Shown here piece after piece: positions 8,430-16,632 of a stretch of 64,000 nucleotides of DNA. Position 1 is the stretch's first letter, and each line of letters begins with the position of its first letter. The translations under genes were made by a program, and so were the position numbers. The notes beneath the pieces are model-generated. The model worked only from the letters and a program-made list of their open reading frames with translations, was not told the origin of the DNA and made no database searches. The stretch comes from an uncultured Hyphomonadaceae bacterium (GTDB lineage Bacteria; Pseudomonadota; Alphaproteobacteria; Caulobacterales; Hyphomonadaceae): the NCBI GenBank assembly GCA_913057945.1, contig CAJXOF010000005.1, forward strand, positions 62,001-126,000, read 5' to 3'.

Positions 8430-9586
8430 CCCAGCGCCTCCACGGCTGCGTTGAAGAAATCATTGTCGAGGATCGCTTCGGAGAATTTCGGTTTGGACCG
8501 GCAACTCAGGACCGTCAGCACGATGTTACGAGTCGGATTGATGTAGATGTACTGGCCGAATATGCCTCGCGCGCTGAAGGCGCCTTCCGAGAAGTCTCCA
8601 TCGCGGTCAGGAACCGGCCACCACATATAGCCATAATTGAGGGGATTACCTCCGGCCATACGCGGCTCGGTCGCTTCCTTGAACCAGCCTGCCGGTACAA
8701 CCGGCTCGCCTTCAATTACTCCGCCATTGAGCGCAAACAGCCCGAGCCTGGCATAGTCGTGCAAGGTGGCGCAGATTCCACTTCCTGCCACTTCCAGGCC
8801 ATCCGGCGACTCCAGCCACCAGGCGGCATCCGCTTGCATGCCGAGGCGCGACCACATGATTTCGGAGCAATAATCGGAAAGCCACTTGCCGGTTGCTGCC
8901 TTGACCAGCGCCCCAACAACATGCGTTTCCCCGGTACTGTAGTTCCAGACCTGGCCGGGCTCTGCGATGCGCGGCAGGGATGCCATGAATTTCATGATTT
9001 CGCCCGGCTTCTGCGCCACCTGCAGGTCCAGCATGATCCGGCGCTCCGAGCCCGCGGTCGTATGAGTATCGTCCCAACTCACTCCGGATGTCATTTGCAG
9101 CAAATGCTTGATGGACACCCCGTCATAGCCGCTCCCGCCAAGCTCGGGCATGTATTCTACCAGTTGATCGTCGACACTCTTGATATGGCCATCCAGGATT
9201 GCCGCCCCCACCAGCGTGGTCGAAACAGATTTCGCCATCGACATCGACATCCAGCGGGTCTCGGGGCCAATGCCCTGATCATGATATTCGTGAACGATCT
9301 GACCATCCTTGATTGCCAGCAGCCCCACAAGACGGTTCTGGGATACGTAATCGAACAGATCATATGTCTTGCCATTCGCCGGAATGGGCATGTCCTCCAG
9401 GCGTGTAGTCGCATACGGAAGTGCTGATACAGCAGCACCCGCCTTGATGGTTCTGGTGGGAAAAACCTCATGCGTATTGCTGAATGTCTGCATCTGCACA
9501 TCCGGCATCAGCTTGCCGGCATATGCCGTGACGATGTCACCGATATCGGGGGTGGACGGTCGGGAAAGCGGAAGGGATGTCGTCAC
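8426..9586 (-). CDS. Serine hydrolase, class C beta-lactamase/6-aminohexanoate-dimer hydrolase type
   Basis: A 386-aa protein starting at GTG 9586, with AAGGAGA (9593-9599) six bases upstream. The open frame continues to 10483, but that part is antisense to the PaiB gene and is not credible. It contains the nucleophile motif SMAK (Ser116, Lys119) in RWMSMSMAKS, the tyrosine element WNYSTGE, and late segments (NYGYMWWP, GAFSARGIFGQYIYINP) typical of 6-aminohexanoate-dimer hydrolases and EstB-like esterases. No export signal is evident. These enzymes hydrolyse amides or esters, not necessarily beta-lactams. A nearby operator at 9694 links it to the peptide/amino-acid regulon. Confidence 0.88.
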   Translation of the reverse strand: MTTSLPLSRPSTPDIGDIVTAYAGKLMPDVQMQTFSNTHEVFPTRTIKAGAAVSALPYATTRLEDMPIPANGKTYDLFDYVSQNRLVGLLAIKDGQIVHEYHDQGIGPETRWMSMSMAKSVSTTLVGAAILDGHIKSVDDQLVEYMPELGGSGYDGVSIKHLLQMTSGVSWDDTHTTAGSERRIMLDLQVAQKPGEIMKFMASLPRIAEPGQVWNYSTGETHVVGALVKAATGKWLSDYCSEIMWSRLGMQADAAWWLESPDGLEVAGSGICATLHDYARLGLFALNGGVIEGEPVVPAGWFKEATEPRMAGGNPLNYGYMWWPVPDRDGDFSEGAFSARGIFGQYIYINPTRNIVLTVLSCRSKPKFSEAILDNDFFNAAVEALG

Positions 9587-9612
9587 GGATAGTCTCCTTG
9601 ATGCGTCGCAGC

Positions 9613-9677
9613 GCACCTGAGCGGATGCGATGGCCATTTCAGGAACCTTACAGGTCAGCGGCGTCGGGCTCAGGTGC
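9613..9677. repeat. 10-bp inverted repeat upstream of the serine hydrolase
   Basis: GCACCTGAGC (9613-9622) is the exact reverse complement of GCTCAGGTGC (9668-9677), with 45 bp between. Each arm also holds a GCACC or GGTGC half-site like those in the adjacent operator at 9694. It could allow DNA looping or an auxiliary regulator contact on the leftward serine-hydrolase promoter; this is only a candidate. Confidence 0.45.
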
Positions 9678-9691
9678 CAAGCAGTTTTAGT

Positions 9692-9712
9692 CCGGTGCCT
9701 GAATCGCACCGG
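9692..9712. promoter_or_regulatory. LysR-type operator, site 2 (CCGGTGC-N7-GCACCGG)
   Basis: A perfect 7-bp inverted repeat with a 7-bp spacer that contains the GGTGC-N7-GCACC core seen at 6135 and 10460. Its centre is 89 bp upstream of the PaiB ATG and 116 bp upstream of the serine-hydrolase GTG, so it sits in a divergent promoter region. The regulator is inferred to be the LysR protein at 7443-8429. Confidence 0.75.
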
Positions 9713-9790
9713 CTTCCGTATATTTCGCGCCTGACATTGCTCTCTCCTCACAGGGAGACTGAAAAGGACATAACAAATGGGAGTCTCTTC

Positions 9791-10435
9791 ATGACTGGTG
9801 CGACCACGCCGTGGAACATGTATGTTCCGAAACCCTACCGGGCTCCGGACCCTGTTTCCATTATAGCCTCTTATCCGTTTGGCCAGATTGTCACCACGTT
9901 TGACGAGATGCCCTATGCCACATCCGTGCCGATGTATCTTGAGGGGATGCCGGATGGGAGCATGCAGCTTCTCGGTCACATGGCTCGGAACAATCCCCAC
10001 GCTTCCACGCTGACCGCTGGGCAAAAAGCGCTGGCCACCTTTCATGGCCCCAATGCCTACATCTCTGCCAGCTGGTATAAGGACCAGCCCACCGTACCGA
10101 CATGGAATTATATCGCGGCGCAGGTGCGGGGCATTTTGCAACCGGTCGACGATGCAGACGAACAACTCGAAATCATGCACACCACGATTTCGGAAAGCGA
10201 AGCCGATTCCGGCAGCACGTGGCTGCTCGAACAGGCCCCCGATGGCAAGGTCGACAGCCTCATCCCCCACATCCGGTCGTTCCGTGTCAGGATCACCCAC
10301 ATGGATGCCGTCACCAAACTCAGCCAGACTCACCCGGTAGCGGACCAGGAACGTGTCGTGAAAGCCCTTGAATTCCGCGGCGGCGTACAGGACCGGGAGA
10401 TCGCGCGGCACATGCGTAGCCTCTGGCTGGAATGA
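9791..10435 (+). CDS. paiB: PaiB-family FMN-binding negative transcriptional regulator
   Basis: A 214-aa protein from ATG 9791, with GGGAG 7 nt upstream; the frame is open from 9674 without a good start. Family hallmarks are MYVPKPYRAPDP near the start, IIASYPFGQIVT, an Ala/Thr-rich VPMYLE strand, HMARNNPH, and YISASWY-x6-VPTWNY in the split-barrel flavin-binding fold. PaiB proteins were named as repressors of protease and sporulation genes in Bacillus, but the fold is that of FMN-binding oxidoreductase-like proteins. The gene lies between two copies of the shared LysR operator and upstream of the aminotransferase operon, so it may belong to the same amino-acid regulon. The molecular role is uncertain. 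Confidence 0.88.
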   Translation: MTGATTPWNMYVPKPYRAPDPVSIIASYPFGQIVTTFDEMPYATSVPMYLEGMPDGSMQLLGHMARNNPHASTLTAGQKALATFHGPNAYISASWYKDQPTVPTWNYIAAQVRGILQPVDDADEQLEIMHTTISESEADSGSTWLLEQAPDGKVDSLIPHIRSFRVRITHMDAVTKLSQTHPVADQERVVKALEFRGGVQDREIARHMRSLWLE

Positions 10436-10458
10436 TGCCCTGACGGGGCGCGCACCAT

Positions 10459-10477
10459 CGGTGCCGAAACCGCACCG
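10459..10477. promoter_or_regulatory. LysR-type operator, site 3 (CGGTGC-N7-GCACCG)
   Basis: A perfect 6-bp inverted repeat with a 7-bp spacer, containing the same GGTGC-N7-GCACC core as sites 1 and 2. Its centre is 88 bp upstream of the aminotransferase ATG at 10556, nearly the same distance as sites 1 and 2 keep from their rightward genes (97 and 89 bp). That is a regular activator-type placement. Confidence 0.75.
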
Positions 10478-10555
10478 CCCCAATCGGTTTAGTCATCTTC
10501 TCCCCCTCCCTGTAGCGGCCCAACATGGGCTCAAACAATTGAAAGGGACGCGCAA

Positions 10556-11929
10556 ATGGCGATCGCAAATCGGAACACAGCTCAGTGGCAGGCCATGGAC
10601 GCCTCTCACCACATCCACCCCTTCTGCGATCCCAAGACGCTCGCAGAACGCGGGGTGCGCGTCATAACCAGCGCGGATGGCTGCTATGTTCACGATAGCG
10701 ACGACAACCGTATTCTCGACGGAATGGCAGGGCTGTGGTGCGTCAATGTCGGGTATGGTCGCCAGGAACTGGTGGACGTGGCTGCCGCCCAGATGGAGCA
10801 GCTGCCTTTCTACAATTCCTTCTTCCAGAGCTCGACCCCAAGCCAGATCGAACTGGCCCAGAAACTGTCGGAAATCGCTCCCGGAGACCTGAACCATTTC
10901 TTTTTTGCAAATTCGGGATCTGAGGCCAACGATACCGTCATTCGCATGGCTCGCCACTACTGGCATGTGCGCGGAAAGCCCAAAAAGTACAAATTCATCG
11001 GTCGCCATCTCGGCTATCATGGCAGCACACTGGCGGCGACCAGTCTCGGCGGCATGAAGCACATGCACGATATGGGCTCCTCCATGCTTCCGGGATTCGA
11101 GCACATCATGGAACCTCACTGGTATGCCCACGGAGGGAATATGAGCCCCGATGAGTTCGGCCTCCGCGCGGCTCAGGCTTTGGAGGACAAGATCCTCGAA
11201 GTCGGTGCAGACAATATCGCGGCCTTCATAGGAGAACCGATTCAGGGCGCTGGCGGCGTCATCGACCCGCCTTCCACCTATTGGCCGGAGGTTCAGAAAA
11301 TCTGCCGCAAACACGATATCCTGCTCGTGTCAGATGAAGTCATCTGCGGCTTCGGTCGGCTCGGCGAATGGTTCGGTTGCCAACACTATGGCGTCCAGCC
11401 GGACATCATGCCGATGGCCAAGGGCATGTCGTCCGGCTACCTGCCAATCTCTGCGGTCGCGTTCAGCGATGACGTCTTCGAGACGATCAATGAAGGTGGC
11501 CCCATCTCCCACGGTTACACCTATTCAGGGCACCCCGTCGCCTGCGCCGTAGCGCATGCAAACATCAACATTATCGAACGCGAAGGCCTTGTGGAGCGCG
11601 TCAAGAATGATGTTGGTCCCTACCTGCACGCCCGTCTTCAGGAGCTGGCTAACGGACACAAGATCATCGGCGAAGTGCGCGGCGCCGGCCTGATCGCAGG
11701 CCTCCAGCTGATGAAGTCTCGCGACGCTCGCGAACCCTTCACGACCGAGGACAATGCCGCGAATATCTGTCGCGACATATGTCTCGACAAGGGCTTGATC
11801 ATGCGTGCCGTCGGACAGGCCATGGTCATCTGTCCGCCTCTCACCATCACGCGTGAGGAAATCGACGAGCTTATCGACATAGCATCAGACGGTTTGACCG
11901 AAACGGCTGCCCAGCTCGGAGTCGCGTAA
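10556..11929 (+). CDS. Class III PLP aminotransferase (omega-amino acid:pyruvate type)
   Basis: A 457-aa cytosolic enzyme of standard family length. It shows the early substrate loop GLWCVNVGYGR, ANSGSEANDT for cofactor phosphate binding, FIGEPIQGAGGVI, the VSDEVICGFGR strand whose Asp contacts the PLP pyridine, and the Schiff-base lysine K289 in MAKGMSSGYLPISA. Family members transfer omega-amino groups (beta-alanine, GABA, putrescine and similar amines), commonly to pyruvate. The downstream semialdehyde dehydrogenase would oxidise the aldehyde product, and the alanine dehydrogenase in the same operon would regenerate pyruvate from alanine. An AAAGGGA ribosome site precedes the ATG. The exact amine substrate cannot be read from sequence. 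Confidence 0.92.
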   Translation: MAIANRNTAQWQAMDASHHIHPFCDPKTLAERGVRVITSADGCYVHDSDDNRILDGMAGLWCVNVGYGRQELVDVAAAQMEQLPFYNSFFQSSTPSQIELAQKLSEIAPGDLNHFFFANSGSEANDTVIRMARHYWHVRGKPKKYKFIGRHLGYHGSTLAATSLGGMKHMHDMGSSMLPGFEHIMEPHWYAHGGNMSPDEFGLRAAQALEDKILEVGADNIAAFIGEPIQGAGGVIDPPSTYWPEVQKICRKHDILLVSDEVICGFGRLGEWFGCQHYGVQPDIMPMAKGMSSGYLPISAVAFSDDVFETINEGGPISHGYTYSGHPVACAVAHANINIIEREGLVERVKNDVGPYLHARLQELANGHKIIGEVRGAGLIAGLQLMKSRDAREPFTTEDNAANICRDICLDKGLIMRAVGQAMVICPPLTITREEIDELIDIASDGLTETAAQLGVA

Positions 11930-11930
11930 C

Positions 11931-13403
11931 ATGTCCGTCACCTTCGCCTCATCGGTCGACGCCGCTGCCGGGTCGAACGCCCTGCTTCGACGCCTGCTGG
12001 AGCGTATGGCGAGTTCCGGCGCTGCCAGCACATTCGCGGTCAACAATCCCGCAAATGGCGGAGTCATCGCGCAGGTGCCAGACCTTGGCGCGGCTGAAAC
12101 CGAGCACGCCATCACCCTTGCAAACACCGCCCAACCTGCCTGGGCTGCCCTCACTGCGAGGGACCGCAGCACCATACTTCGCCGCTGGCATGATCTCATC
12201 ATGTCCTCCGAACAGGAACTCGGCGAAATCCTGACCCTGGAACAGGGCAAGCCACTGGCAGAAGCTCGTCGGGAAGTCACGTTTAACGCCTCCTACATCG
12301 AATGGTTTGCAGAAGAAGCCAAACGTGCCTATGGCGATGTCATCCCGACTGCTGCCCCATCACGCAGGCAGATCGTGGTACGGCAACCCGTTGGTATTGT
12401 CGGCGCCATCACGCCCTGGAACTTCCCCAGTGGCATGATCACCCGGAAGGCCGCTCCAGCGCTTGCAGCGGGTTGCGTCATCATCCTGAAGCCTTCCGAC
12501 GAAACCCCGCTGTCTGCGCTGGCCCTGGAATGCCTCGCGAAAGATGCCGGATTTCCGGCAGGCGTGTTCCAGGTCATCACATCAAAAGATCCGGCGCCCG
12601 TTGCCGATGCGCTTACCAGAGACCCACGTGTACGGAAGATTTCGTTCACGGGGTCGACCCGGATCGGCAAGCTGCTCATGCGGCAGAGTTCCGATACGAT
12701 GAAGCGCCTCTCGCTGGAACTGGGGGGGAATGCGCCCTTCATCGTGTTTGAAGACGCCGACATCGACGCCGCTGTGGCCGGAGCCATGGTCGCAAAGTTT
12801 CGCAATGCCGGTCAGACCTGCATTTGTGCAAACCGCATCCTCCTGCACGCATCTATCCGGGACCAATTCCTCGAAAAATTCATCGCTGCCGCGGATACCA
12901 TGAACGTCGCAGATGGCTTTGATCCAGCCAGCGACATGGGGCCGATGATCAATCCGGCGGCGAAGACAAAGGTGCGCTCACTGGTCGACAATGCCCTTTC
13001 CAGAGGGGCCGCTTGTGTCACATCCCGCGCGCCAGTGGATGACGGAAACTTTTTTCCGCCGACAATTCTGACAGGTGTCACTGGCGACATGGATATTTCC
13101 CATACGGAAATTTTCGGCCCAGTCGCTCCCATCTATATTTTTGAAACAGATGAACAGGCCATCTCGCTTGCCAACGACACCCCGTATGGCCTGGCTGCTT
13201 ATTTCTGGACACGGGACTATTCACGCGCCTGGCGCGTCGCGGAGCAGCTGGAAGCCGGCATGGTCGGCCTTAACGATGTGGCCATCTCGGGCGATTCAAC
13301 GCCCTTCGGCGGCGTTAAGGAATCCGGCATGGGCCGGGAAGGCTCGCGGTATGGCCTCGAAGATTATCTCGACATCAAATACATCGCTATGGGAGGAATC
13401 TGA
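11931..13403 (+). CDS. gabD: NAD(P)-dependent succinate-semialdehyde-type dehydrogenase
   Basis: A 490-aa aldehyde dehydrogenase one base after the aminotransferase stop. The NAD-binding core has TPWNFPSGMITRKAAPALAAGC, the glycine motif FTGSTRIGK, general base Glu263 in LELGGNAPF, and catalytic Cys297 in GQTCICANR. The combination PWNFP-x3-ITRK-x-APALAAGC with the Cys-x-Cys pair (QTCIC) is characteristic of the GabD/SSADH group. It would oxidise the semialdehyde made by the preceding transaminase to the dicarboxylate, for example succinate from GABA. The gene symbol rests on motif resemblance; related semialdehydes such as glutarate semialdehyde are equally possible. Confidence 0.88.
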   Translation: MSVTFASSVDAAAGSNALLRRLLERMASSGAASTFAVNNPANGGVIAQVPDLGAAETEHAITLANTAQPAWAALTARDRSTILRRWHDLIMSSEQELGEILTLEQGKPLAEARREVTFNASYIEWFAEEAKRAYGDVIPTAAPSRRQIVVRQPVGIVGAITPWNFPSGMITRKAAPALAAGCVIILKPSDETPLSALALECLAKDAGFPAGVFQVITSKDPAPVADALTRDPRVRKISFTGSTRIGKLLMRQSSDTMKRLSLELGGNAPFIVFEDADIDAAVAGAMVAKFRNAGQTCICANRILLHASIRDQFLEKFIAAADTMNVADGFDPASDMGPMINPAAKTKVRSLVDNALSRGAACVTSRAPVDDGNFFPPTILTGVTGDMDISHTEIFGPVAPIYIFETDEQAISLANDTPYGLAAYFWTRDYSRAWRVAEQLEAGMVGLNDVAISGDSTPFGGVKESGMGREGSRYGLEDYLDIKYIAMGGI

Positions 13404-14719
13404 TGCGATCCAAGAAAGCATCTCGATCACACATACATCTGCCACGGGCGACTGCCTTGATGGTTGCGGCACTGATGGCCGGCGCACCCGCTTTCGCGGA
13501 AGTGTCGACCGCCGACAATTCGCCAGCCCTGATTGCCCAACTTCAGCAACAGATTCGCGAACAGGAAGCACGCCTGGCGAAACTGGAAGACTTGCTTGCG
13601 CAGGCCCCGCAGTCACGGCCTGGCACATCACCGGTAATTCAACCGGCCGCGCCAATCGGCTTTGTCTCTGGCGACAAGGTATCAGACAGCCCTGCATCAC
13701 CCCCTTCGAGATTCAAGATCACGGGTGACATGCGGCTCAGATATGAGCACAACTCGTCTGGCGGTGAAGGTCGCTCAGACTCTCGCGGCGTCGTCCGTGG
13801 CCGTGTTGCGGCAACCTATGCGGCCTCTCCGGACCTCGAACTGGGTGCGCGGCTTGTCACGGGTGATCCCGATGATCCGAACTCGGCAGATGTTTCGCTG
13901 TCCAATTTCAATGATGATCTCCAGGTCAGTCTGGATCAGATCTACGGCAAGAAGGTCTTCGGCCCCCTCACCCTTGTCGGGGGCAAGTTCGCCAATCCAT
14001 TCCGACGCACCGACCTGGTCTGGGACGGGGATGTGAATCCGCAAGGACTGGCAGCGCAATATGTCGCTGTTGATACTGGCGCGACCCGAATTGGCGCCAG
14101 TGCGTTGCTTTTCCCCATCGAGCGTTCAGTTGCGGCCGCTGACAGCACCGCGTCCGGCGTCCAGATGACTCTCGACCAGCAGGTCGGGTCAGCATGGAAA
14201 CTCGGTTTGGCTGCGGGCTATTATGATTACGAAATCGAAGCGACCGGCACGGCAAATTCCGGCGACACCCGAACCAATCGGCTGGATAGCACCGGCGCCT
14301 ATGTCTCGGATTTCGACCTGTTGGATCTGATCGCCACGGCATCTTACAGTGGCTTCGGAAATCGCTGGCCGGTGCGCTTTCAGGCGGATGCGGTCCAGAA
14401 CCTCGGTGCCGATGCCTACGACACAGGCTATTCTCTTTCTGCCTCAGTAGGACAGACTGGACCGGCGGGAGATTACAGCTTTGGCTATGGCTATCATCAA
14501 GCTGAAGCGGATGCGGTGTTTGCCGCCTTCGCGCAGGACAACATTGCGTACGGTAGCAACTATCTCCAGCACGCCTTGTCAGCCTCCTACGCAATCAGCG
14601 ACCAGTTCGTACTGGACACGACCCTCTATGCCTACCGGATCAAGGACACAGCCCTGATCCCGCTCGCCACGGACGACTGGCAACAGCGCCTGCGAATAAA
14701 CCTGGTTGCACATTTCTAG
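13403..14719 (+). CDS. Outer-membrane porin with N-terminal coiled coil
   Basis: A 438-aa protein. The ATG overlaps the preceding stop (TGATG) and has GGAGG 6-10 bases upstream. A signal peptide ends near ALMAGAPAFA (about residue 33). A short coiled coil follows (LIAQLQQQIREQEARLAKLEDLL), then a Pro/Ala linker and, from about residue 105, an aromatic beta-barrel (RFKITGDMRLRYEH and repeated amphipathic strands) ending in RLRINLVAHF with terminal Phe. This is the usual plan of alphaproteobacterial putative porins, where the coiled coil probably trimerises or contacts peptidoglycan. Position inside the amino-acid operon suggests that it admits the same substrates. Confidence 0.85.
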   Translation: MRSKKASRSHIHLPRATALMVAALMAGAPAFAEVSTADNSPALIAQLQQQIREQEARLAKLEDLLAQAPQSRPGTSPVIQPAAPIGFVSGDKVSDSPASPPSRFKITGDMRLRYEHNSSGGEGRSDSRGVVRGRVAATYAASPDLELGARLVTGDPDDPNSADVSLSNFNDDLQVSLDQIYGKKVFGPLTLVGGKFANPFRRTDLVWDGDVNPQGLAAQYVAVDTGATRIGASALLFPIERSVAAADSTASGVQMTLDQQVGSAWKLGLAAGYYDYEIEATGTANSGDTRTNRLDSTGAYVSDFDLLDLIATASYSGFGNRWPVRFQADAVQNLGADAYDTGYSLSASVGQTGPAGDYSFGYGYHQAEADAVFAAFAQDNIAYGSNYLQHALSASYAISDQFVLDTTLYAYRIKDTALIPLATDDWQQRLRINLVAHF

Positions 14720-14764
14720 ACCTCCTCCCTCAAAACCTGACTGACACCTCAAAGGATTGTTGAA

Positions 14765-15856
14765 TTGCGTATTGGCACCCCAAAAGAACTCAAGAACCGC
14801 GAATATCGTGTGGGGCTGACGCCTCAGGGCGCGCAGGAACTCGTCCGGTCGGGACATACCGTGTTCGTAGAGACTGGCGCTGGCGACATGGTCGGCTTCT
14901 CCGACGCTCTCTACGAATCTGCCGGCTGCACAATCGCCGCGGACGCCGATGACCTGTTCGACGCGTCAGACATGATCATCAAGGTAAAAGAGCCCCAGCC
15001 CGTAGAGATTGCCCGCCTGCAATCACGGCATACGCTCTTTACCTATCTCCATCTGGCACCCGACCCGGAACAGACACGCGGGCTCGTCAATTCCGGGGCT
15101 ACCTGTATTGCGTATGAAACGGTCACCGACCGGTTCGGTCGCCTGCCCCTGCTCACGCCCATGAGTGAAGTCGCCGGGCGCCTGGCGGTGCAGGCTGGTG
15201 CCAAATACCTGGAAATCTCCAATGGCGGATCCGGCACATTGCTGGGCGGCGTCACAGGGGTGGCACCTGGAAACGTCCTTGTTATCGGTGGCGGCGTCGC
15301 AGGCCGAAACGCAGCTGAAATGGCGGTCGGGCTCGGTGCCAATGTCACGATCCTGGATCGCTCACTGGACCGGCTTCGCGAACTCGACATCATCTTCGCA
15401 GGTCGCGCCCAATGCCTCTATTCCACCTCCTCGGCCATTGAGACCTTGCTGCGCACGGCAGACCTCGTTGTCGGCGCCGTACTGCTGCCAGGCTCGGCGG
15501 CACCGAAGGTCATCTCCGCAGACCAGATTGCCCTGATGAAACCCGGCTCGGTCGTGGTCGACATTGCCATTGATCAGGGCGGGTGTTTCGAGACCAGCCG
15601 CCCCACCACGCATGACGACCCCGTTTATGATGTCGGCGGTGTCATCCATTATTGCGTGACCAATATGCCCGCCGCCATCGCGCGCACCTCCACCATCGCT
15701 CTGTCAAACGCCACGCTGCCCTTCGCCATGGCTTTGGCCAACAAGGGTATCGACGCAGCGATCACGTCCGATCCGCATCTGGCAGGCGGCGTGAATGTTG
15801 CCGGCGGCAAGATTGTCCATCCGGAAATCATTGCCGCGATGGAAAACAGGCTCTGA
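14765..15856 (+). CDS. ald: Alanine dehydrogenase (NAD+)
   Basis: A 363-aa enzyme beginning at TTG 14765 (MRIGTPKELKNREYRVGLTP), with AAAGGA 8 nt upstream. The N-terminus matches alanine dehydrogenases almost exactly: GTPKE, the RVGLTP pyruvate-binding arginine region, KVKEPQ with a catalytic-site lysine, and FTYLHLAPD carrying the active-site histidine. The Rossmann motif VIGGGVAGRNAAEMA and the C-terminal NATLPFA are also present. The enzyme interconverts L-alanine and pyruvate plus ammonia. Next to a pyruvate-type transaminase it would recycle pyruvate and release the amino group as ammonium. The TTG start may limit translation relative to the other operon genes. Confidence 0.96.
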   Translation: MRIGTPKELKNREYRVGLTPQGAQELVRSGHTVFVETGAGDMVGFSDALYESAGCTIAADADDLFDASDMIIKVKEPQPVEIARLQSRHTLFTYLHLAPDPEQTRGLVNSGATCIAYETVTDRFGRLPLLTPMSEVAGRLAVQAGAKYLEISNGGSGTLLGGVTGVAPGNVLVIGGGVAGRNAAEMAVGLGANVTILDRSLDRLRELDIIFAGRAQCLYSTSSAIETLLRTADLVVGAVLLPGSAAPKVISADQIALMKPGSVVVDIAIDQGGCFETSRPTTHDDPVYDVGGVIHYCVTNMPAAIARTSTIALSNATLPFAMALANKGIDAAITSDPHLAGGVNVAGGKIVHPEIIAAMENRL

Positions 15857-15887
15857 AGAGAACCAAAGTTTCGCACGGAGAGTTGAA

Positions 15888-16604
15888 ATGCGTTCAGCAG
15901 TCACGGCAGTTGCCATCGCCACCGGTCTTCCGTCCTTCGCGGAAGCACAGGGCAGCTCCGTGTTTGCTGACGCGTCTGTCTCGACATCGCTGCAGGATCG
16001 CGGGGCTCAGCTCAGTGGCGAAACACTGGAACTGCTTGCAGGTATTGAGCGGCCGACCTCTTTCGGGGCCGCCTACGCTGCGGTGTACCGTATCGAACCG
16101 ATCGGAACCTCCCGGGACGTCTTCGCTCCGGAAACAGACTATTCTCTGGGCGTGGTCCTGGAAGGCAAGAGATACACGGCAGACCTGTCTGCCAACTGGC
16201 TGACCTATCCGGGCACTCCGGATGACTCGACCCTTGAGCTGGTGGCTGCCATTGAACTCGATCTGTGGGGACTGCCCCACATCATCGCCTTTGGCGATAT
16301 GCACACCGATGATAAGGGGCTGGAGGTTTCAGTCGGCCCCTCCCGGAAAATCGGAGACTGGAGCATTCAGGCTCGCGCGCGCACAGGCCTGGTGGGGATG
16401 GGGGATGGATCCCGGACCCGTACTTATGCCGGTCTTGAAGCCAGCGCCCGACGCACCCTGCCGGACGGGATAGAATTCGGTTTGCTTGCCGCTTTCGACA
16501 TATCCGATCAGGACACGTTGTCAGCCGACATTCGATCTGGCGAAATTGCCACGATGGGGCAGCAGGGCCTGTCTGCGAGTGCCTTCCTGTCCTTCGCGCA
16601 CTGA
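15888..16604 (+). CDS. TorF-like (Gcw_chp) putative outer-membrane porin
   Basis: A 238-aa protein from ATG 15888, with GGAG (15877-15880) seven bases upstream. The short signal peptide ends at SFAEAQG (about residue 21). The body is a series of amphipathic beta strands beginning VFADASVSTSLQDRGAQLSG, which resembles the DVSVxSDYVxRGxSQ opening of the TorF/Gcw_chp family, and it ends in SASAFLSFAH. The usual C-terminal aromatic is followed by Ala-His, slightly unusual. It closes the amino-acid operon 31 bp after alanine dehydrogenase. The assignment is by overall pattern; a plain periplasmic beta protein is the alternative. Confidence 0.62.
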   Translation: MRSAVTAVAIATGLPSFAEAQGSSVFADASVSTSLQDRGAQLSGETLELLAGIERPTSFGAAYAAVYRIEPIGTSRDVFAPETDYSLGVVLEGKRYTADLSANWLTYPGTPDDSTLELVAAIELDLWGLPHIIAFGDMHTDDKGLEVSVGPSRKIGDWSIQARARTGLVGMGDGSRTRTYAGLEASARRTLPDGIEFGLLAAFDISDQDTLSADIRSGEIATMGQQGLSASAFLSFAH

Positions 16605-16607
16605 GAC

Positions 16608-16632
16608 AGGCCAGGTCCGACACGCCTGGCCT
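16608..16632 (+). terminator. Hairpin at the end of the amino-acid operon
   Basis: AGGCCAGG (16608-16615) pairs with CCTGGCCT (16625-16632) over a 9-nt loop, four bases after the TorF-like stop codon. There is no T-run, so it may be a weak or Rho-assisted terminator or an mRNA-end stabiliser. Confidence 0.55.

Noticed and set aside
8426..9586. Calling the serine hydrolase an antibiotic beta-lactamase
   Set aside because: It has the SxxK fold but YST in place of the usual YxN element, no evident export signal, and 6-aminohexanoate-hydrolase-like C-terminal motifs.
9587..10483. Long leftward extension of the serine hydrolase frame
   Set aside because: It is antisense to the well-supported PaiB gene, has no family similarity, and a GTG with a strong ribosome site exists at 9586.
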